IMG/VR virus record: IMGVR_UViG_3300036652_002418
Location: 1-33,290 of that record
Source: a virus
DNA: 33,290 bases
Reading direction: 5' to 3' (one strand)
Shown here: piece after piece, positions 15,627-22,686 of the stretch
Layout of the letters: each line of letters begins with the position of its first letter
Position numbering within the stretch: position 1 is the stretch's first letter
Notes under the pieces: model-generated
Databases searched by the model: none
Told to the model about the DNA's origin: nothing
What the model saw: the letters and a program-made list of their open reading frames with translations, nothing else
Made by a program: the position numbers and the translations under genes

Positions 15627-17063
15627 TCACCCCATCCACCCGGTAGTAGACCCCAAAGTGTAAGATCTCGCCTGAGAGCGCTCTTTAGGAGATGGTTTTA
15701 CTTTCGCGCGTTCTATTCCAGACACTAATGCATATCGTGTTGCGTCCATTAAGTGATCGTTCTCTTTCACCACGCGACCTTTGTCATCGCGCCTGTAGAG
15801 CCTAAACTCAGAAATCCAATGAGTGAGTGAACGAAAGATCTTGAGCCTTCCAGTTGAAAGTCTCATCCAAACTTCATAAATGCCGCTTTCTATACCGTTT
15901 TGAGCAGTCTCTAGATCAAGGCCTAGATCCTTGTACATCTGAAGCAATTGGCCGCCATCCGTTTGTGTGCGGCCTCGAGATGCAGGGTCAATGACGCCAG
16001 GAATCCATTCGTCCCTGGCACGAATTGCAGCTGCATGAATGGGAGGCTCAGCTTGGCCACGGTAGTGCTCGCGGTAAAGATAGATAACGTCACTCTCTCT
16101 ATTCCATGCGCCCCAAATGGCAGCTGTTCTATTCCATCCGACATCCATGCCGAACACCCTTGGCCAGTGGTCTTCAATTTTCATATCAGGAATAACAATC
16201 TCACTCTCAGGGACCGGGTAAATCGCGCCAGACCCTAACTGCGGAATACCCTTGGAGCGCGCATCCCTTTCATGCGGCGGAAACGATGCCAGAAGCTTTG
16301 CTTTCGATTCTTCGCTTAAGTGGGGAGCGTCATCAAATCCGAGAGTGAGAACAAAGCGATTGGGATTGGGTTCGTTGAGAAAACTTAATACTACCGCACT
16401 CATTCCCTTTAAGGGCGTGAACGTACAAATCATGGTGCCATCTTGCTCGGAAGGGTGAGTGGCCATAAGCCTGGTGAGGCACTCGGTATAAATGCGAATA
16501 TCAGGTTCTTCATCCAAGGAGATCCCGTGCTTTTTGGTTCCTTGGAATTTTTCCCGTCCCTGGTCATAGGACTTGAACGAAAGACTACTTTCACCGCCTG
16601 AAACATGTCTCACATGTACGGTATCGATAGCATCTGCGACCCCACGCCTTCGGGATGGCTCCCCAATGATTGCGTCCTTTGGAATCATGCCGCTTCCCAA
16701 ATGATCAATCTTGCCAACGAATTCTAACTGCAAAATATCTCGCGTCGTTTCGCCGGTATCGGACGCTGCCCACCACTCAACCGGGTGGTCAAACCTCCTA
16801 CCTACCCACCACTCAGGGTATTTCCCTGTGAGATGGAGAGTTGCCTCATAAGCGCTCATTGTAGTTTTTCCGATTCGGTTTGCGGCAATTGCGGCACGCT
16901 CCATGTGGGTTTTACCTGCCTCAAAGAAGCTTAAGTGCTTGGGGTAGATCTCACGTCTCAGAGGGCCAGTGCTTGGGAACAGGCTTTGGATTTTACGCTC
17001 GCGAGATCGGCGCTCGCGTTCTTCGAGAAGGGCGAGGAGTTCGAGTTTGTCAGTACGATTCAT
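15627..17063 (-). CDS. terL: Terminase large subunit
   Basis: The protein has 478 residues. The packaging ATPase domain shows a Walker A-like AANRIGKT near residue 60, followed by aromatic WWAASDTGETTRD. The Walker B/catalytic acid motif is ISLDEEPD near 190, and the coupling motif is CTFTPLKG. The C-terminal nuclease domain shows VFGMDVGWNRTAAIW and HLMDATRYAL, supplying metal-binding aspartates. It pumps DNA into the procapsid through the portal and cuts it. The start ATG at 17063 has a weak ribosome site, so translation may depend on the gene upstream. Confidence 0.92.
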   Translation of the reverse strand: MNRTDKLELLALLEERERRSRERKIQSLFPSTGPLRREIYPKHLSFFEAGKTHMERAAIAANRIGKTTMSAYEATLHLTGKYPEWWVGRRFDHPVEWWAASDTGETTRDILQLEFVGKIDHLGSGMIPKDAIIGEPSRRRGVADAIDTVHVRHVSGGESSLSFKSYDQGREKFQGTKKHGISLDEEPDIRIYTECLTRLMATHPSEQDGTMICTFTPLKGMSAVVLSFLNEPNPNRFVLTLGFDDAPHLSEESKAKLLASFPPHERDARSKGIPQLGSGAIYPVPESEIVIPDMKIEDHWPRVFGMDVGWNRTAAIWGAWNRESDVIYLYREHYRGQAEPPIHAAAIRARDEWIPGVIDPASRGRTQTDGGQLLQMYKDLGLDLETAQNGIESGIYEVWMRLSTGRLKIFRSLTHWISEFRLYRRDDKGRVVKENDHLMDATRYALVSGIERAKVKPSPKERSQARSYTLGSTTGWMG

Positions 17064-17072
17064 TTGGGCAAT

Positions 17073-17286
17073 TCAATAAAGGCCTTTTAATACCTGCTTA
17101 ATCAAGCGCTCTGTCACGTGAATGGAATTCGCGAGCATGTGAGCCTTTTGCCCAGGTTCAGTATGAAGCTTGTTTAGCTCTACAGAGCGACTTCTCAGGA
17201 ATCTTATCACCGGGCTTTATCCCAAGTTCTTTGTGAAGTGCACCGGGTTTCGATATTGCGTTCTGAATAAAGTGTTTTACGCCCAT
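17073..17286 (-). pseudogene. Small phage gene interrupted by a frameshift (about 70 residues if joined)
   Basis: The ATG at 17286 opens 42 codons (GVKHFIQNAISKPGALHKEL, then GIKPGDKIPEKSL) ending in TGA at 17158. From about base 17232, a +1 frame is open (ELNKLHTEPGQKAHMLANSI, then HVTERLIKQVLKGLY) to a TGA at 17073, ten bases before terL. Joining the two frames near 17175-17190 gives one continuous basic protein that resembles small phage proteins of the KGALHRAL type. It could be a true mutation, an assembly error, a programmed shift, or two overlapping genes, the second starting at a GTG near 17226. Confidence 0.5.
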
Positions 17287-17288
17287 GG

Positions 17289-17609
17289 CTACTTGCCTTC
17301 CTTTGGTTTGAATACATCGTCTAGACTCACACCTACTGCCTCTGCAACCTTCTTAAGCATCGCAACTTTTTCGTCCATGTGGCAATCAGGCTGTCCGGTG
17401 CGTTTGTCATATTCCACGGCGCGCTTCAGTAGTTCTTTCATGTCGAGTACTTCTTTTTTGAGCGCATCGAATTCTTCCCGTGAGATTGGAACTGGAGTCG
17501 GGGCCTGAAAGGCCAGGGCGCCCGGAAGACCACCTTGAGCCATTTGGTTATGCATTTGGTTATGCCATTTCTGCCCGTAATAATCGCCGATCATAGAAAC
17601 CGCGCACAT
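17289..17609 (-). CDS. Conserved-looking phage protein between terminase genes (106 residues)
   Basis: The ATG at 17609 has the ribosome site AAAGGAT at good spacing. The N-terminus (MCAVSMIGDYYGQKW) is of a type seen in small phage proteins near packaging genes. A Gly/Pro-rich linker follows, then a charged coiled-coil segment (EEFDALKKEVLDMKELLKRA), and a short helical end (VAMLKKVAEAVGVSLDDVF). No catalytic motif is visible. Its place between small and large terminase suggests a packaging accessory. This is inference. Confidence 0.65.
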   Translation of the reverse strand: MCAVSMIGDYYGQKWHNQMHNQMAQGGLPGALAFQAPTPVPISREEFDALKKEVLDMKELLKRAVEYDKRTGQPDCHMDEKVAMLKKVAEAVGVSLDDVFKPKEGK

Positions 17610-17622
17610 GCTGCAAATCCTT

Positions 17623-17793
17623 TCATTTCTCGACGCTTCCTTTATCTATGAACTTCGCAATTCGCGCATTAAGCTCTTTGCGGCTTAATTGTTTTGATAT
17701 TAAATCAGCATCATCAAAATAAGTTCTAAGTACTGCCGCCCATAGGATACTTTCAGGAGTGCTTAATTCTTGAGCTATTTGAGGCTCAATCAC
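17623..17793 (-). CDS. Small protein overlapping the small-terminase stop (56 residues)
   Basis: A GTG at 17793 overlaps the terS stop codon by one base (TAGTG), with AAAGGAAC about 7 bases upstream. The 56-residue frame reads VIEPQIAQELSTPESILWAA, then TYFDDADLISKQLSRKELNA, and ends just before the next gene's ribosome site. It is helical, acidic to mixed charge and soluble. The coupled start supports it. The function is unknown. Confidence 0.65.
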   Translation of the reverse strand: MIEPQIAQELSTPESILWAAVLRTYFDDADLISKQLSRKELNARIAKFIDKGSVEK

Positions 17794-18254
17794 TATGATT
17801 GTTCCTTTTTCTCAGCTGACAATTTTTCTTTCAATTTTTCAATCTTCGCATTGAGCTCTGCATCGGTCAGATCAGAATGCTTATTCACAGTCTCTATTGG
17901 GTTGCCATCAGGACCTGAGTGCTCATGCGATTGGCGATCATTCCACTTAAACATATTCTTGGTTAACCACACGAACCATCCAAGATCGACCTTTGCAATC
18001 TGCCCATCGATCTTAGCCCGATTCACCATCGCAGCCTGCCCTAGCTCTATGTACCAGGCTTCAGCTAATTCCCGCCCAATTTTTACGGCGGTGCGAAATT
18101 CTGGGTGCTTTTTCTCCCAGCGGAAAAGAGTGCTTCGGTCAATGTTCCATAAAGCTGCGATCTGGGCGAATGTTTTTCCACGGCGTGATTGCGTGATGAA
18201 GTCTTCTGGGTGGTAATCTTTGCGATAGTCTGTCGGGCGTCCTACTTTAGCCAT
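17793..18254 (-). CDS. terS: Terminase small subunit
   Basis: The protein has 153 residues. The N-terminus (MAKVGRPTDYRKDYHPEDFI) leads into a helix-turn-helix (KTFAQIAALWNIDRSTLFRW) for DNA recognition, as in many phage small terminases. A central helical oligomerization region (AEAWYIELGQAAMVNRAKID) follows, then a charged C-terminal coiled coil (LNAKIEKLKEKLSAEKKEQS). It should bind the packaging site and hand DNA to the large subunit. It is the first late gene, directly preceded by the candidate late-promoter motif. Confidence 0.82.
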   Translation of the reverse strand: MAKVGRPTDYRKDYHPEDFITQSRRGKTFAQIAALWNIDRSTLFRWEKKHPEFRTAVKIGRELAEAWYIELGQAAMVNRAKIDGQIAKVDLGWFVWLTKNMFKWNDRQSHEHSGPDGNPIETVNKHSDLTDAELNAKIEKLKEKLSAEKKEQS

Positions 18255-18288
18255 GAGCTTTTAGATTAGAGGCCTCATTCTTATTAGT

Positions 18289-18299
18289 ATAGTTAAAGA
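18289..18299 (-). promoter_or_regulatory. Candidate late promoter motif upstream of the small terminase
   Basis: The minus strand reads TCTTTAACTAT followed by ACTAATAAG, 35 bases before the terS ATG. The 11 bases are identical to the block before the portal gene and at almost the same distance from the start codon. TATACT within it resembles a -10 hexamer. No good -35 box is present. Confidence 0.55.
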
Positions 18300-18345
18300 T
18301 TACTTTTAGATTTATTTTTAACTTTCACTTTCATGAAACTCACCT

Positions 18346-18582
18346 ATGATTTCAAATATGAACAAGTCGCTAGTCGAAGACCTTCTTGGTGATTTCAGTC
18401 CTACTCCTCGTGATGAGTTCAAGACCTTTAAGGAAGGACGCCCTGTCACCATTTGGATCCCCGCAGATTCGAAAGCAAAATATGACAAGCTTCAGGCAAA
18501 GAGTGGACGCCGCTTTGGAAAGAAAGCGCGAGAGATACTGATTGAGCTCATTGGGCTTGCCGAAGAGCGTATTTCATCCTGA
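18346..18582 (+). CDS. Small ribbon-helix-helix-like DNA-binding protein
   Basis: The product is 78 residues from the ATG at 18346, or 74 from the ATG at 18358. The region RPVTIWIPADSKAKYDKLQA, followed by SGRRFGKKAREILIELIGL, fits a beta strand and two helices of the CopG/Arc type. It is on the plus strand, divergent from terS, and neither start has a ribosome site. TATGAT at 18345-18350 could be a -10 box that puts the message start at the second ATG, so translation may be leaderless. It may regulate the adjacent late promoter, or be an antitoxin-like protein without a visible toxin partner. Confidence 0.6.
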   Translation: MISNMNKSLVEDLLGDFSPTPRDEFKTFKEGRPVTIWIPADSKAKYDKLQAKSGRRFGKKAREILIELIGLAEERISS

Positions 18583-18584
18583 CA

Positions 18585-18794
18585 TTACCTGCCAAACTTC
18601 TGTTTCAGCCTCTCAACATCAAGATGTACCCTTAGGAGCTGGGTAATCTGATTTGCGCAGTTGCACGCGGCATTCACTGTTTCAGCCGTGCAGTCCTTTT
18701 CAGTGACGCGGTTCATGAGTTTGTTCAGAGTAGTCACCACTTCTTTTGTGTTGAATACTTCCGAAATCTCTCGTTCTTGAAGTTCTTTCGTCAT
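18585..18794 (-). CDS. Small helical protein of unknown function (69 residues)
   Basis: The ATG at 18794 is preceded by GGGGGAACA, a good ribosome site. The product is helical with a central Cys-containing segment (TAETVNAACNCANQITQLLR) and no membrane segment. It is the last gene of the early minus-strand run, two bases from the convergent RHH gene. The pattern resembles small phage regulatory or recombination accessory proteins, but no family was recognised. Confidence 0.6.
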   Translation of the reverse strand: MTKELQEREISEVFNTKEVVTTLNKLMNRVTEKDCTAETVNAACNCANQITQLLRVHLDVERLKQKFGR

Positions 18795-18838
18795 TGTTCC
18801 CCCACTGGAATATTTTTGCCAAAGCGGCTATACTTCTT

Positions 18839-19666
18839 TCACAGATCTATTCTCCTAATCACCTTTTTCACTTTCGCTTTGACTTGCATGGTCCCGTGAA
18901 GCCAAATTTGAAACTTAGCCATGGCTTCGATACTTTCTTTCAACCAATCAGGCGAATCTGGCTTTAAATGCTTTTGCATTTCGGTCCATAAAACTATTTG
19001 TCGTCCTTCTAGAGTATGGGCGATACCATCCTTTTGCCTCCAAAACTTTGTTCTAATTGGCTTGCAATCTCTCGTGACAAAATGCCTAGCCATATACCAT
19101 GAAAGGCCATTGATGCAGCCGCCGCCCATTTTAAACTTTTTCATCCATGCAGAGATAATGGATCCCCTATTTGCATTAGGTCTTTTGAAATATCTCGCCT
19201 GCGCGTCTATTGAGACAATGCCAGCCATCCTGGCTAGCTCCTTAAGCTGATCATCAGTCCAGCGGATTTGTCTCGGTGGAAAGATTTTGTATCTTTCCAC
19301 AATACTTCTTAGCTTGATTCCAGGAAAACGTTCAAGAGTTTTGGCTTTCCCATGCTTTGCGTAATAATCACAGACCTCTTTCACGAATTTGGGATTAGCT
19401 TTGTATTTATTGCATGCATTAAATGAAAGCTTTAGATATCTTCCAAGACGCGAGATTGAACTTCGACTTGCCCCAATGCGCTTTGCGATCTCTTCCTTGG
19501 TAACTTTACCCCTGAGTCTCAACGCTTCCTTTTTTTGCCATTCAGTCAAGTTAGGCCTTGGTCTCTTGCGAAAAGAGTCCGCACATGGTTTGCACCATTT
19601 TGAATTGAAGTGCTTCTGCTTTGGTCTTTTCTCGCAGTTCGGACATAGACTCACAGGGTGATCCAA
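18839..19666 (-). CDS. Zinc-finger and helix-turn-helix protein, candidate late regulator
   Basis: The protein has 275 residues. The N-terminus has paired cysteines (CPNCEKRPKQKHFNSKWCKPC region, residues 8-28), which suggest a zinc ribbon. Next comes a clear HTH (VTKEEIAKRIGASRSSISRL) around residues 55-75. A second DNA-binding-like segment begins IRWTDDQLKELARMAG near residue 138. The basic C-terminus ends VKAKVKKVIRRIDL. It overlaps the sigma-like gene by 16 bases. Its place as one of the last early genes suggests control of transcription, but an HNH-like or integron-type DNA-binding role is also possible. Confidence 0.6.
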   Translation of the reverse strand: MDHPVSLCPNCEKRPKQKHFNSKWCKPCADSFRKRPRPNLTEWQKKEALRLRGKVTKEEIAKRIGASRSSISRLGRYLKLSFNACNKYKANPKFVKEVCDYYAKHGKAKTLERFPGIKLRSIVERYKIFPPRQIRWTDDQLKELARMAGIVSIDAQARYFKRPNANRGSIISAWMKKFKMGGGCINGLSWYMARHFVTRDCKPIRTKFWRQKDGIAHTLEGRQIVLWTEMQKHLKPDSPDWLKESIEAMAKFQIWLHGTMQVKAKVKKVIRRIDL

Positions 19667-20214
19667 TCGACAAGAAATTCACTGAATCCCGGTTCATCGA
19701 GATATCGTTCCCAGCACTCACTTAAAATTTGTTGATGTTCTAATTCCAGTTTTATGAGTCTAAGGAGTTGCCAAATGCGAGCTTGAGTTATACCACGGTG
19801 ACGTGCGATCTCCGACTGATTGTATCCCTCTATGAAGTAAAGCTCGTAGAGGACGGCTTGTGCAGTTGTAAGAGCGAATGGAATTCTCCGATTGCCTTCG
19901 AGATTTCCTGGCTCTGCATCAGAATATCCGATGAGATCATGGTAATTAGTTCCGTCCTCTTCTTCACCGATTGGTGCATCAAGCGAGATTGTTCTAGCTT
20001 TTGCGCGTCGTCTCTCAGAACCGCAGATAGTCCTTGGATCTCCATGCTCATCGCGTAGATAGCTAGAAAATAGCTGCTCAACTGTCGCATGCCATCCTCG
20101 GGCAAATGCGATAAATATTTCCTGAGCGAAATCATCTGCAAGTTCGGGATACCCTCTTTTTGCTGCGACATAGCGTGCCCTTTTTTGGAATTTTAGAATT
20201 TCTTCGTTCGTCAT
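19651..20214 (-). CDS. Sigma-70/ECF-like sigma factor
   Basis: The protein has 187 residues. Residues 10-40 (RYVAAKRGYPELADDFAQEI) match the sigma region 2 pattern in which an acidic Ala/Gln helix contacts core polymerase. Residues 115-160 (LTTAQAVLYELYFIEGYNQS then EIARHRGITQARIWQLLRLI) form a region 4 HTH of the ECF type. The arrangement and length are those of a compact two-domain sigma factor. It would redirect host RNA polymerase, most plausibly to late genes. It overlaps both neighbours by a few bases (ATGA with the upstream 66-residue gene). Alternatively it is a general phage HTH regulator. Confidence 0.7.
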   Translation of the reverse strand: MTNEEILKFQKRARYVAAKRGYPELADDFAQEIFIAFARGWHATVEQLFSSYLRDEHGDPRTICGSERRRAKARTISLDAPIGEEEDGTNYHDLIGYSDAEPGNLEGNRRIPFALTTAQAVLYELYFIEGYNQSEIARHRGITQARIWQLLRLIKLELEHQQILSECWERYLDEPGFSEFLVDWITL

Positions 20215-20408
20215 TTTGTGATCATGTCGGGAGTAACAACTCCCACTTGAAGATATTGACCTCTGAGTGATGCAAGCTTCAATACAGTTTGCAATTGCGT
20301 TTCAGGAATATCAAACGACACCCTCACGCCTCCATCAACAAGAGTAGTGATTTTGTATAGACATGCACCAAAGGTAATTCCAGTCTCGTCTGCAAAAGGT
20401 TCATCCAT
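20211..20408 (-). CDS. Small acidic protein, unknown function (65 residues)
   Basis: The ATG at 20408 (MDEPFADETGITFGACLYKI) is preferred; a TTG four codons upstream is possible. The sequence then shows TTLVDGGVRVSFDIPETQLQ, an alternating beta pattern resembling a small alpha/beta fold common in phage early operons. The start overlaps the stop of the 51-residue membrane protein gene by 8 bases, and the stop overlaps the sigma gene start. The function is not known. Confidence 0.6.
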   Translation of the reverse strand: MDEPFADETGITFGACLYKITTLVDGGVRVSFDIPETQLQTVLKLASLRGQYLQVGVVTPDMITK

Positions 20409-20556
20409 TGAGTTTTTCAACCAATCCGATCAGAGCGACCGTAACGACAAGTAGCGTAATCGTCGTGCTCGGGTTCATTTCGCGTAAGATATTCCAGATC
20501 GGTCTTCGTTCAAGCGTCCATTTCTCGTCGTCACTTGAAAACTCTCGATAGATCAT
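20401..20556 (-). CDS. Tiny single-span membrane protein (51 residues)
   Basis: The ATG at 20556 overlaps the upstream stop (ATGA) and has a strong ribosome site, GGGAGAAGATGAA. The N-terminal half is charged (IYREFSSDDEKWTLERRPIW). The C-terminal half is a membrane helix (TTITLLVVTVALIGLVEKL). Both the start signal and the coupling support a real gene. It may sit in the inner membrane and act in superinfection exclusion or host takeover, which is a guess. Confidence 0.65.
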   Translation of the reverse strand: MIYREFSSDDEKWTLERRPIWNILREMNPSTTITLLVVTVALIGLVEKLNG

Positions 20557-20768
20557 TTCATCTTCTCCCATGCAGCTTCGACTGCCTTTTCAGAAAACGT
20601 AAGCGTCTTCTTAGAAATGGCCTGAAGTCGTTTTAAGAGTTCGTGTTTCTCTTTCTCAGTTTCATTATTCAAAAGCTGCGCAAGATGAGCTATGTGATCA
20701 TCGGGGATATCGTGATCAACGAGGAGTGCCCAATTGCGAATCAGCTCCATGGCTTTAGGGACGGTCAC
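20553..20768 (-). CDS. Small helical protein (71 residues), GTG start
   Basis: An open frame extends upstream into the DUF3310 gene. The best start is GTG at 20768, with AGGAAAGG 6 bases before it, giving a 13-base overlap with that gene. The product has MELIRNWALLVDHDIPDDHI, then a helical C-terminus (LLKRLQAISKKTLTFSEKAV). It has no membrane segment and no recognised family. An ATG at 20750 is the alternative start. Confidence 0.55.
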   Translation of the reverse strand: MTVPKAMELIRNWALLVDHDIPDDHIAHLAQLLNNETEKEKHELLKRLQAISKKTLTFSEKAVEAAWEKMK

Positions 20769-21084
20769 GAGCAGCCCTTTCCTGAGGCATTTCATTAGAC
20801 GCATCTGGATTTTCCTTATGAGTCTCGATTTCGCGTCGTATGTACCAGATGGCCTTTTCGAGATCCTCGATTGTCTTATCAGGATGCTTCTTTCCAGCAC
20901 GTGCAATATATTTCACAGCATTTCCGAGGTGGAATCCTAATTTCCAATCTTCGATTGCTTCAATTGCTTCGATTTTGCCCGAATTGTAATGGGATGGGTG
21001 ATTGACGTGGTCATTTGACCATTTATCCTCGCATCCTGGTTTTCCACACCATGGTGTTCTTATTTCTGGAGTGCATTTACACAT
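20755..21084 (-). CDS. DUF3310 family protein (nucleotide kinase-related domain of phages)
   Basis: The product has 109 residues from the ATG at 21084 (GAGGCGAAA upstream; overlaps the previous stop by 8). Residues 27-80 carry the DUF3310 signature: VNHPSHYNSGKIEAIEAIED then HLGNAVKYIARAGKK and DLEKAIWYIRREIE. The family is common in phage early regions and is often described as SaV-like or fused to nucleotide-metabolism enzymes. The molecular function is unsettled. Three N-terminal cysteines (MCKC and WCGKPGCEDKW) could bind a metal. Confidence 0.85.
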   Translation of the reverse strand: MCKCTPEIRTPWCGKPGCEDKWSNDHVNHPSHYNSGKIEAIEAIEDWKLGFHLGNAVKYIARAGKKHPDKTIEDLEKAIWYIRREIETHKENPDASNEMPQERAARDRP

Positions 21085-21358
21085 TTTCGCCTCGGATCTT
21101 GGATAGGGCTTCAAAGAGAATATCACGTGCGGCATCTACAATCGGCCCTAAACTTGGACCGTATGGAATGCCTTCAAGGATCTTTGAGTTCGCATTTTTC
21201 ATCGCTTCCTCCGCCACAGCAAGCCTCTCTAAGAGAATATCTCGCTCTTTTGCAATTCGGAATAACTCACGAATAGCAAGAGCCGTGTTTGCTTTAATTT
21301 CTCCAGCTTCGATACAAGCATCGAGATGTCTACAAGCGATTAGTTCAAAGTTTGTCAT
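21077..21358 (-). CDS. Early helical protein, unknown function (93 residues)
   Basis: The ATG at 21358 overlaps the end of the pentapeptide gene by 14 bases. The product is almost fully helical (KANTALAIRELFRIAKERDI then LLERLAVAEEAMKNANSKIL), suggesting a coiled coil. It lies in a chain of overlapping early genes. No family was recognised. Confidence 0.65.
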   Translation of the reverse strand: MTNFELIACRHLDACIEAGEIKANTALAIRELFRIAKERDILLERLAVAEEAMKNANSKILEGIPYGPSLGPIVDAARDILFEALSKIRGENV

Positions 21359-22031
21359 TTTTTATTTCTCCTGACCTACCGTCATACTCTGGTAGTTTTA
21401 TTCCCTCTTTCTCAGCCCATGCTTTCAGCCAGGAAACTGTAATTGCAGATATAGGATTGTTGGAGGGGGTGTCGCCCTTTTTGATAGCTAAGAACCATCT
21501 TTCTATAGGTCTATGTGCATTTGCACGAAGATTAATACCGAGTGATTCAACACTTTCATGTCTTATATTTGCGATCGTTCCCACTAAACAGGCACATTCT
21601 CCCGAATATGTAGACCCGTCTACAAGCCCCTTCATGAGAGCGTCATACAATCCCACGCTTTCAGCTTTCGCTCGAGATAAGACATCATAAAAATCGTCAA
21701 CAATAGGTTTTAAGTCCGCTTTATTCAAGTCCAGCCCGGCGAGGTTGGCCCAACTCAGGTCGGCCTCACTCAGGTTGGCCCCACTCAGGCTGGCATCGGC
21801 GAGGTCGGCCCTATAGACGTTGGCCATATAGAGGTTGGCCCCACTTAGGTTAGACCCCCTGAGGTCGGCATCGGTGAGGTCGGCATCGGTGAGGTCGGTC
21901 CCACTTAGGTCGGCTCCGGCGAGGTTGCCCCCACTCAGGTCGGCCCTTTGTCCTCCTCCCCCTTCGCTTGAAACCCATCTTTTATGGAGTTCTAAAATCT
22001 CCTCTAATTCTTCTTTTGTATACGTTTTCAT
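21345..22031 (-). CDS. Pentapeptide-repeat protein
   Basis: The protein has 228 residues. After an N-terminal helix (YTKEELEEILELHKRWVSSE), residues 27-105 are about fifteen A(D/N)LxG-type pentapeptides, which fold into a right-handed quadrilateral beta helix. The C-terminal half (DDFYDVLSRAKAESVGLYDA onward) is a separate domain seen in phage and bacterial proteins of this group. Some pentapeptide proteins mimic DNA and bind gyrase, but many have unknown roles, so no function is claimed. The DNA shows a matching 15-bp periodic repeat. Confidence 0.85.
   Translation of the reverse strand: MKTYTKEELEEILELHKRWVSSEGGGGQRADLSGGNLAGADLSGTDLTDADLTDADLRGSNLSGANLYMANVYRADLADASLSGANLSEADLSWANLAGLDLNKADLKPIVDDFYDVLSRAKAESVGLYDALMKGLVDGSTYSGECACLVGTIANIRHESVESLGINLRANAHRPIERWFLAIKKGDTPSNNPISAITVSWLKAWAEKEGIKLPEYDGRSGEIKNDKL
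21724..21945 (-). repeat. 15-bp periodic repeats coding for pentapeptides
   Basis: Units of the type CTCAGGTCGGCC, varied by base changes, recur every 15 bases along the pentapeptide gene. The periodicity is explained by the protein repeat. The near-identity of adjacent units (for example two exact copies of ATCGGTGAGGTCGGC) indicates recent unit duplication. Confidence 0.8.
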
Positions 22032-22093
22032 TTCCGATCCCTTATCGCTTTGGCAATAGAGTTACCTGCTTTAAAGAACTTAACATCGCTTGC

Positions 22094-22240
22094 TTAATAA
22101 TAATCCATTTCTTCATTTTCGGGATCTAGCTTCTCGTCGATCCAAAGAATGAGAATTGGAATCGCAATCATTGCAAGGACGATCAAGCAAAGGATTCCGA
22201 GGAATAGATCACGAATTTTCTGATACAGCTTTGTAACCAT
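22094..22240 (-). CDS. Tiny single-span membrane protein (48 residues)
   Basis: The ATG at 22240 has a strong ribosome site (GAGGAGAT, 8 bases before). The start lies 32 bases inside the 3' end of the DUF1064 gene. The product has a basic N-terminus (MVTKLYQKIRDL), a membrane helix (FLGILCLIVLAMIAIPILIL) and an acidic tail (DEKLDPENEEMDYY), consistent with N-in topology. The function is unknown. It parallels the 51-residue membrane protein nearby. Confidence 0.7.
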   Translation of the reverse strand: MVTKLYQKIRDLFLGILCLIVLAMIAIPILILWIDEKLDPENEEMDYY

Positions 22241-22589
22241 CTGGAATGATCTCCTCGTAGCAATATATTCTAGTGCCTCGGCCCTTATATACTTTTAACC
22301 GTCCAGGTCCGTAGCATTTCCAAAGCTTGCGTATGTCGCGCCAACGTTGGTCTTCCATGCCTTTAAACTCAGCCCACACCGTTTCACCGAGCTTGTTGTC
22401 CCAATACTTAAAATCCGTCTTATGCGTAATTCCTGCAGTGAGATGTGTGGTCACTTGGCTTTCGATCGAATCTATTTCACCTGCGCGTTCTAGAAGACGG
22501 AGATATTCGTAACAATCTCTCTCTCCCTTGGAGTGAAAAGATCGCCCATCTGGAGATTCAGATCTTACTGCATTGTACTTATTGTTCAT
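22209..22589 (-). CDS. DUF1064 family putative endonuclease
   Basis: The product has 126 residues. The start (NNKYNAVRSESPDGRSFHSK) and GERDCYEYLRLLERAGEI are the conserved N-terminus of DUF1064 phage proteins, followed by the nuclease-like core DFKYWDNKLGETVWAEFKG (D...E-x-K pattern). The family belongs to the restriction-endonuclease-like fold and may act on branched DNA during replication or recombination. It lies in the replication operon, upstream of the pentapeptide gene. Activity is inferred. Confidence 0.8.
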   Translation of the reverse strand: MNNKYNAVRSESPDGRSFHSKGERDCYEYLRLLERAGEIDSIESQVTTHLTAGITHKTDFKYWDNKLGETVWAEFKGMEDQRWRDIRKLWKCYGPGRLKVYKGRGTRIYCYEEIIPDGYKAVSENS

Positions 22590-22686
22590 GTTGGATCTCT
22601 GGGATTATTATTTCTCCCACATATTTACTTTTTGATCTTGGCCCATGACCTACCGCAATTGTGACCACACTTTCCCCTTTTGTGTC

